From Cristatella mucedo (taxonomy: Eukaryota; Bryozoa; Phylactolaemata; Cristatellidae), in contig WPIO01000006.1 of NCBI GenBank assembly GCA_009760855.2, positions 4,351,001-4,415,000 on the forward strand: 64,000 nt of DNA. Direction: 5' to 3'. The translations under genes were made by a program, and so were the position numbers. The notes under the pieces are model-generated. The model was not told where the DNA came from. It saw nothing but the letters and a program-made list of their open reading frames with translations, and made no database searches. This document shows positions 57,465 to 64,000 of the stretch, one piece after another (position 1 is the first letter of the stretch; every line of letters begins with the position of its first letter).

Positions 57465-57615
57465 AATTTATTCGTGTAGCACCCCAGGAGAACCTCATCT
57501 CTAATCTGGCGCTTCACACATGCCACGGGGCTCTAGCCCACGACCTCGGCCAAACCTTGGTCGGGGCCAGCACTATAACCGCTGGGCTAAACACCATAAC
57601 CACTGGGCCCAACCG
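57465..57615 (-). mobile_element. SINE type II, reversed
   Basis: gtgtagcaccccaggagaac, cgcttcacacatgccacggg gctctagccc, then ggtcggggccagcac and cactgggcc. It abuts the direct CDT1 duplicate, as the copy at 33765 abuts the parent. Confidence 0.62.
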
Positions 57616-57639
57616 TGAACTCAGTTTAAAAAAGTTGGG

Positions 57640-60600
57640 GCACATATTTCATATGATTCAAACTTAGTTAAATTGTTTTTGGATAGATTCTACTTCCTGT
57701 TTACTTCTTGGTTAGGCATGGTTTGCCTAATGGTTTGCTGAATGCTTTCCTTTAATATGGAAATCTGTCAAAACTTTAGACCCCATTTCTATATTTTTTT
57801 GTCTATTGAAAAGTACCATGGACAATTATTCTATTGTTTGAACAATATTCTAAGTATTCTATAGAAATTTAAAATGAAAGAACTACACAGTGATGTAAAC
57901 AAGAAAACATTCTTACAAAAAACAGCTGATATGGTGCTAATTGAAAGCGCTGTGGGGATAGCAATTATTTTGGTGGAGTCATGTGTGTTTAGTAGACAAT
58001 ATCAGCTTTACCGTCATTTTCTTCCCAAAAGCTGTTCACTATATAATGTAGGTCAAGGTATTCTCACAGACCACGCCCATTGGATCGGACTCTCTATGAT
58101 TAGATTTGAATAATCGGAATGCCTCAGAATGGTATCAGTAATACAGGTGCAAATCAGGAATAAATACACATACATTGGAGCTTGGCCCGCATTTTAGAAT
58201 TGACCTCTAACCTGCTTGCAAACCATTATGAGCGCTTGTTGGAACTTGGTCTGTTTTTCTTATTATGCCAACATTTAGTTCTGGGACACTGCTGTCCTAC
58301 CATAGTAACAGTTACCTTAAGCAAGTTGACAAATCAACCTTGCTAGCCCCAGTAGTTAAAGTTTTAGTCGGATTTCCCTTTTTAAAGTCCTGCTGGATGA
58401 TTTTTGTGTGTGCAAATATTTACCTGTTGCAATGGGAAGTCCACATTGCCTTGGCTTATTTTGAACAGGCAGCGTAAACGTCGCCCCCAAATACAATCAC
58501 CGGGCATCGAAATAATACGCCCTCACCTGTGAATAATGTATTTTTTAAAAGTCACCTATCAGTGTTTTTGATACGTCAAAAGGTTGCACCTCAAAAGGCC
58601 TGCGATGCCGTCGCTTTTCAAGTGCCCTCAGGTTTGACCGTGTCATTTCTTTTCAGGTGCAGCTGGCACTTTAAAAAAATACGAGCGGAGAGTCAATGCT
58701 GTACTTTTCGAGAAGTAACGTAAATAAAAGCAAGGTTTGCAAAGTCAGCTTCTTTGAGCACTGAGCATGGTTCACGGCAGGATACCTCTACACCGTGTGG
58801 GCATCTGTTGCAAATGCGAGAGTGACCAGTACGCAGGCAGCGATCGCCAAGTTAATATGTTTTATGGAAGTTTATAAGTGGTTTTTATCGTTATTTCCTA
58901 CTGGTGCAAGTTATTTGGGATAGCCTGCAAATAAAGTATCGTATTATTTTTCAGGTATACCCTCCAAGAAACAGACTTGTGATGCACATAATTTCAGCTA
59001 CGATTCTCCTTCACTTAAGCCAAACCGACCGCACGGAAGTGTAGGCTGTGACCAAGTTTTTTGGCGCACGCACATTGGGGCTGATGGCTGGATTCCGCGT
59101 TTTCCATACATATGTCAATTACTTGTTAGGCGGTAAGGTTCGATTAAGAAAATAATTTTAATACCGTCTTTAATATGCAGAAGACCGAAGATTCAGTCTA
59201 GATAGAGAACTTTTTGAGCAACCTGGCCCTTCGGATGGAACTCAAATGGGCATCTTGTGCAGTTGGGCTGATACCTTAATTGATAGGGCCGCTAATGGCC
59301 GGGCTACTGTCTTTAACGAAACTGGACAAGGTATCACCTTTAAGATACCGTACAATTAAAGGTACAGAGTGCGGTCTGATTCCTGTCAGCAAAAACTAAA
59401 TCAATCGAGTTGATGTATTCACGGAGTTAGTATTCATGCTATTGAGTGCCTTCAGCAAAGCATGGTGCATTGCATAAACTTTCAGGATATTTCAGACACA
59501 CTTGAGCTTGCCCTAATGTGGGTGACGGTTCGCATGTAGTTACGTGCATCTTTTTCATCCAAGGCACTCAATTTCATCGTGGCTTCTCGTCTCGAGCAAT
59601 TTACCTCGAGCCTTACAGGTTGGGCCTGCTCCTTGTCCTTCAACGGTGAGGAAAGCTTGCTCTCTGTTTACTGTATTTTTTTCCCAGGTCAAGTACTCAC
59701 TTTTCGATGTCTGATGATCTGTTTACCACAGCATTCCGACCGGTTAGGAGGATGCCTCGGCTGCCGGCAAGAATGTTGACCTCCCAAGGGCAAGGTGGAG
59801 TGTGCGTCTTGCACCTCGTGGAGCCGTAGCCGGCCGACGGGCACCCGTTTCTTGGTTGTACAATCATCCCGTAAGCGATACGCTGCTGCTGATGATGGGG
59901 CTGGGATGGGACCCCAATCTGTACTGCCTGGTAGGGCTGCTTGTGAGCAGGTGCAGGCTGGGAGCAGTGTCGAGATACAGCCGTTCTGTAATTATGCCCT
60001 ACGATGACTTCGCCACGTATTTTCGCTGTCAGAAAATCGTGAGTGAGAGCAGCGTCGAGCTCACGGGGCCGAGTGCCGTCGGTTTGGCTCTTTCCGATGG
60101 CATGGCATGACACCGAGAGGGAGAATTCGTCGCCATTTCAAGCCTCCGAGCTGGCCACTTCCCAGGCCTTTCCCTTGCTAGCCACCGAGCACCTTGCCAG
60201 CCATCTCCCTGCTGCCCGTCTTGGACGGTATCGCAGTGTGGGTGTGCAACGTGCGGTGTGTGCCTGTGTGCGAAAGCCAGAGCATCACGTGGCGTCAGCC
60301 CCGCCAACTTGCAGGACCGTAGCGTTCTATCAGCGGCAGCCGCTTAGAAGCCTGTGGGTTCGCAACTTCAAGCTCAGCTGAGTGCGATGGACGGCCGGCC
60401 GGCCGGACCGGAAGTGCTTCGGCAGGCTCGCCACGAACCCGATCCATCGAAAGGCATACCTGCGTCACTGCTCTTGCTAGGTTGGTGCTCTTGATGCATG
60501 CTGGCCTCGCCCGATCGAGCGCTCCTTTCGACACATCGAGTGATCGTCCATTACCATTGGCCTCCGGCTTGCTTCTAGAGGCCTTAGTCGTTCGATCGGT

Positions 60601-60930
60601 CAGGGTTCGCTCGCCTGCCGTCTCGCCTAGCCCCTCACGTATCTCGCATCACTGCACACCTTTGCAGAGCTGGCTTCGCTCGCAGTAAATCCGTGATCGC
60701 AGTAGATATATTTTAACGAGCTAGCGAGCCGGTATCTTTTCGATCTTTATCTAGCACCACTGTTCGGAATCGCTCTTTCCCGCACGCCGACGTTCTGCTC
60801 TGCTAGTGGGCAGCGACCCGCTAGTCGGCGATGTCCGCTCTTCTTTGGCTGCTGTCTGCTGTATGTAGGATTGCTAGCGGACAAAGCATAGGTCGGGGTT
60901 CGTCCACTTATGATGTCGGAGTAAATTTGA
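57640..60930 (+). pseudogene. Direct partial duplicate of the CDT1 exon 6-11 region
   Basis: Collinear with 33925-39620: 57640-58010 with 33925-34280, 58010-59560 with 34995-36870, and 60300-60930 with 38630-39620. Exon 6 is missing because about 700 bp is deleted at 58010. The exon 7 copy starts at 58659 and has a stop at its sixth codon. The exon 11 copy (60315-60480) has TAG at codon 11. The stretch 59570-60290 has no counterpart in the parent. The 15-bp minisatellite of the parent intron is absent. Confidence 0.8.
59570..60295 (+). other. Unmatched GC-rich block with a 103-codon open frame inside the CDT1 duplicate
   Basis: The flanks match CDT1 introns; this block does not. The plus frame 59802-60110 reads RAPVSWLYNHPVSDTLLLMM, GLGWDPNLYCLVGLLVSRCR, and later VIMPYDDFATYFRCQKIVSE. 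A minus frame of 138 codons overlaps it. I do not recognise either. It could be an inserted fragment of another gene or chance openness. Confidence 0.3.
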
Positions 60931-61377
60931 GGAAGCTAGAATGTAAATAAGCGGCTGCCTGAGTGCAGGTGCACATAGCTAGTGATTTCTGCCAGCCGTG
61001 CGCACTTCTTGCGTACCTTGCCAATACTTCGAGGAGCATCAGAAAGCAATTTTTGCAGCTTTATTTTTGTGTCTGACTAAGATGCTGGCCATATTTTACA
61101 ACCATGGCTGACTCGTAGCGTATCTGTGAACCGGGTCTCCTTGTGTGGTGCCTGTCGCAGTCAATGTGAGCTGAACTGAACTTGTTAAGCCCACCAAGGC
61201 GGAAATCAATTGCAAATTTACTCGCGCTTTGAGAGACTACACATATACAGGCAGGCACATACATATCCACAAGTGCACGCATGCAGGCACACTTAGGCAC
61301 ATGACCTCACAAATACTCACGCCGCTAAAAACGTGTAAAGATACAACTACACACTTAACAAACGCAAAGGACACTTT
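60931..61377. other. Intergenic, no gene recognised
   Basis: Sequence after the CDT1 duplicate ends; no open frame over 80 codons other than one crossing the AC microsatellite. Confidence 0.5.
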
Positions 61378-61387
61378 TACACACACG

Positions 61388-61462
<75 letters not shown>

Positions 61463-61510
61463 ACACACGCGCGCGCACGCACGCACGCACACACACACAC
61501 ACACATATAT
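61378..61510. repeat. (AC)n microsatellite with CG variants
   Basis: About 130 bp of AC with ACGCGCGC patches, ending in ATATAT. Alternating purine-pyrimidine throughout. Confidence 0.93.
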
Positions 61511-61539
61511 ATCTGTATTATTAGTTATACATTCATCAC

Positions 61540-61655
61540 CACGGGCAAGGGGAATGTTCTACTCCGGGGGGGGGGAATGTCGGGGAGGGGGGAATGTCCT
61601 TGGGTCCACCACGGGGGAAATGTCGGGGGGGGAACGTCCAGGGGGAAATGTCCTA
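61540..61655 (+). repeat. G-run repeat around GGAATGTC units
   Basis: Imperfect tandem units of five to ten G followed by (A)AATGTC, five or more times within 115 bp. Confidence 0.85.
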
Positions 61656-62014
61656 CAACCACTTTTTCTACATTTGAATTGCAATAAAAATAAATAAATC
61701 TTTTTTGAGGCCCTCTAAATAAACTGAGAAGGAGGTATACAGATTGATTAGTGATAATTTTCGTGCGCATAAGTATTAAAATAAAAACTTAATCAAACTG
61801 AATAATTCTGCCATTCCAGACACAATTTTTGCTTCTTTTCTTCAGTGTAAATTTATTCTAGCCGCGGGATGTAATGGCAGGCCACGGTGAACTCCAGTGC
61901 GCTCTCCGTCAAAAGCTGCCCTTGAGCAGCTTGTGGCGTTCTTCTTACAAAGGCTTCGTTGGCGTATGCGCGCGAGAGCACTATCGTGAGTCCATTAAAG
62001 GTGCCTCGCCGGTT

Positions 62015-62110
62015 TGCGTAGGCAGTCAAGGTGCTGACCCCGAACATGGTCAAAGTGAACGCCGTTGATGACCGAGATCGTGGGGTCGAGCCCCATGGCA
62101 TATGCGAAGT
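62015..62110 (+). mobile_element. Possible SINE type II fragment
   Basis: GATCGTGGGGTCGAGCCCCA then tggcatatgcgaagtg matches the B-box region of type II on the plus strand. The tail is missing. Confidence 0.4.
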
Positions 62111-62429
62111 GGTTGAATAAAGATTAACGCCTTTTTTTGATAGGGTTCTGCACAAAAGAAGTATACTTCTTTTGCACAGGAAAACTGGCCACGTTGCGGC
62201 GGTGGCCGAGAGTTTAGAGTCGTCGAATCTAGATAGTTTAGAGTCTAATTCTAGATACTAATTCGTCAAATCTAGATAGTTTAGAGTCGTCGCAGTGCGA
62301 GGAGCGCAGGGCGGCGTCTGTTTGCTCGGTTCGAGTAGAGCGCGCGCACGAAACCTCTGTTGTTGCGCTCCGCGCGGCGGCGGCGCACGCGCAGCGGCTG
62401 CTGGCGGCTGCTTCGCCGGTACGTCGGGA

Positions 62430-63373
62430 ATAGTAGTTGTGGGCAAACCGAGTGTGATTCAGAGATTGGAAAGGCGGACGCTCAAAATTGGCTCTGCCAG
62501 AATATCTCCTGTTGAATCAGCTCGAAATCTAGGTGCCTAGTTCCAAAGCGACCTCTCGTTAGACGACCACATCAGCTCCACAGTCAAATCTGCCTATTTT
62601 CAGCTTCATAACATTTCTAAAATTCGGGCCTGTTTAGATAAAGATACCACGTCTAAGTTGGTCCATGCATTCGTGACATCTCGTCTCGACTTCTGCAACT
62701 CACTGCTTACTGGCCTACCAGCATGTGCGATCAGGCGATTGCAGCTGGTGCAAAACTCTGCAGCTAGGCTTGTCTGTCACGAGCGTCGCAGTTGCCACAT
62801 CACTCCATTTCTCGCCGACCTGCACTGGCTACCAGTCAAGCAACGGATTGACTTCAAGGTTTTGTCGCTCACTTTTAGATCCCTTCATTCTATGGCTCCA
62901 GCCTATCTGTCAGATATACTACTTCATCAGGCCAAGCATTGTACCACCCGCTTTTCGGAATCCAACAGTCTGGAAATATCTCGTACAAACCTTAAATCCT
63001 TTGGAGACCGTGCATTTAGTTCGTATGCTCCCAAAGCCTGGAACTCCCTCCCGACCTGCGTCAGAACATCCCCTGACCTGACCACATTTAAAAGGAACCT
63101 AAAAATACACCTGTTTAGGACAGCATTTAGTGATGTCCTAAACAGGTGTATTCCCTGTGGTTCGTCCTTCACGTGCTTATGCGTGCTGACACTGTGCATG
63201 CTGCCACTAACCACATTTGCATGCTGACCCTGTGCATGTCACCCCTAACCATATTATTCATTTTGTTTGTTTTTCAAGCATGATTTTACTTACCATTCAA
63301 TTGCATTTCCCTTTGCAGCAAATGTAAAGCGCCTAGAAAGAGATTGAGTTCCCTGAGGGCGCTTTATCAAGTA

Positions 63374-63405
<32 letters not shown>
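62430..63405 (+). mobile_element. LINE family A, best-preserved 3' part
   Basis: A 189-codon open frame (62658-63227) with HAFVTSRLDFCNSLLTGLPA, HWLPVKQRIDFKVLSLTFRS, LHSMAPAYLSDILLHQAKHC and APKAWNSLPTCVRTSPDL. The 3' end is ttgagttccctgagggcgct followed by about nine TTA units. The 5' side is truncated; one stop at 62538. Likely the youngest copy here. Confidence 0.9.
63376..63405 (+). repeat. (TTA)n LINE 3' microsatellite
   Basis: About nine TTA units ending LINE family A; shorter versions end the other copies. Confidence 0.9.
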
Positions 63406-63406
<1 letters not shown>

Positions 63407-63439
63407 GGTTTCGCTATTGTTGTGGACAATTCTCGCCGC

Positions 63440-63936
63440 CGAGGCGGCTACTGCCGCTGGCGACATCGTGGCGTCAGCTGCCGGCAAACGGGCTCGAGGG
63501 GCGGCGGAACTTTCGCTCGCAGCATTCGACGCCTTTCGAGTCGTCTGCCCGCTCGCGGCTCCCAATCACGCGTCGCTCGGTTCGCGTTTCCTCACCGACC
63601 GAGGGCGGCAATGACGCGGCGCGCGGCGCTATCGGCACTTCTTCCCGGCCGTCCGAGCTCGGTTTCTCAGAGCGACCGGTCCGAATCTGGAGACGCGCGA
63701 CGCAGCGCCGTCGTGTAGCGCTGCAGCTAGCGATCAATCGCTGGCGCGTCCTAGCGGCCGCCTCAGATGTAATTGTGTTTACATAAATACACGACTCTGT
63801 GTTTGGAAAAGGACCGACGGCTTATAGTTACACTCGCTTCAATTATCTGGTCGCCGTCGGAGGTGCGCCCGGCCGCGCGCGCTGCCGCAGTGACGAGCGA
63901 GCCTCGCGGCGGCGTCCACTAAAGCTACTTTCCACG
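63440..63936. promoter_or_regulatory. CpG-dense region, possible promoter
   Basis: Dense CpG dinucleotides and high GC, in clear contrast to the rest of the window. A short AT-rich break lies near 63765-63850. It sits just after a LINE 3' end and before the ATG at 63937. The ORF at 63417-63614 looks like a by-product of GC content. Confidence 0.35.
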
Positions 63937-64000
63937 ATGCGCCGCGCCGTCGAGAGCGACCGCTCGGACGCGTCCAGCGAGAATCTCGCAAAGAGCGGCG
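63937..64000 (+). CDS. Possible first exon of another gene, cut by window end
   Basis: ATG followed by MRRAVESDRSDASSENLAKS G, open to the last base. It follows about 470 bp of CpG-dense sequence that resembles a promoter island. No family is recognised, and 21 codons are too few to prove coding. Chance openness in GC-rich DNA is the alternative. Confidence 0.3.
   Translation, partial: MRRAVESDRSDASSENLAKSG

Noticed and set aside
61229-61687. 152-codon HTHTHT-rich ORF
   Set aside because: Crosses the AC microsatellite and G-run repeat; no domain.

Overview
The window is animal nuclear DNA, probably from an invertebrate with a large, repeat-rich genome. Genes have short GT/AG exons and kilobase introns. 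There are many dead LINEs, tRNA-derived SINEs, hAT and other terminal-inverted-repeat remnants, and long (AG)n, (GT)n and (TA)n microsatellites. No operons, rRNA or CRISPR arrays were seen. The species cannot be fixed from sequence alone. Gene models come from translating candidate exons and comparing them with remembered vertebrate family sequence, so splice sites are predictions.

Region 1 (1-15.3 kb, minus strand) holds the 5' part of RELCH (KIAA1468), an endosomal LisH/coiled-coil/HEAT protein. Six exons were reconstructed, with phases that agree across the first five. One exon between 5064 and 3727 was not found, and the HEAT-repeat part lies beyond base 1. The introns hold SINEs, a SPIN-type hAT MITE, LINE pieces and large microsatellites.

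Region 2 (15.3-23.2 kb) is the head-to-head spacer. It contains a broken hAT transposase (ZMYM1/DUF4371-like, minus strand), an 835-bp TIR element and dispersed repeats.

Region 3 (23.25-43.33 kb, plus strand) holds an apparently complete CDT1 gene, the replication licensing factor. The 14 predicted exons sum to 2808 nt (935 codons plus stop) with every phase consistent. It begins with a PIP-box degron and carries the geminin/MCM-binding middle domain and the C-terminal winged helix. E2F-like and CACGTG sites lie just upstream of the ATG. Exons 10 and 11 are tandem duplicates of one Ala-rich module, and a 15-bp GC-rich minisatellite follows in intron 11.

Region 4 (43.3-62 kb) is a graveyard. 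It holds an inverted, broken copy of the CDT1 exon 5 region (about 47.5-49.2 kb), a direct, broken copy of the exon 6-11 region (about 57.6-60.9 kb), many LINE 3' ends, and a second well-preserved SPIN MITE.

Region 5 (62.4-64 kb) has one relatively fresh LINE 3' end, then a CpG-rich stretch that may be the promoter and first exon of another plus-strand gene cut by the window edge.
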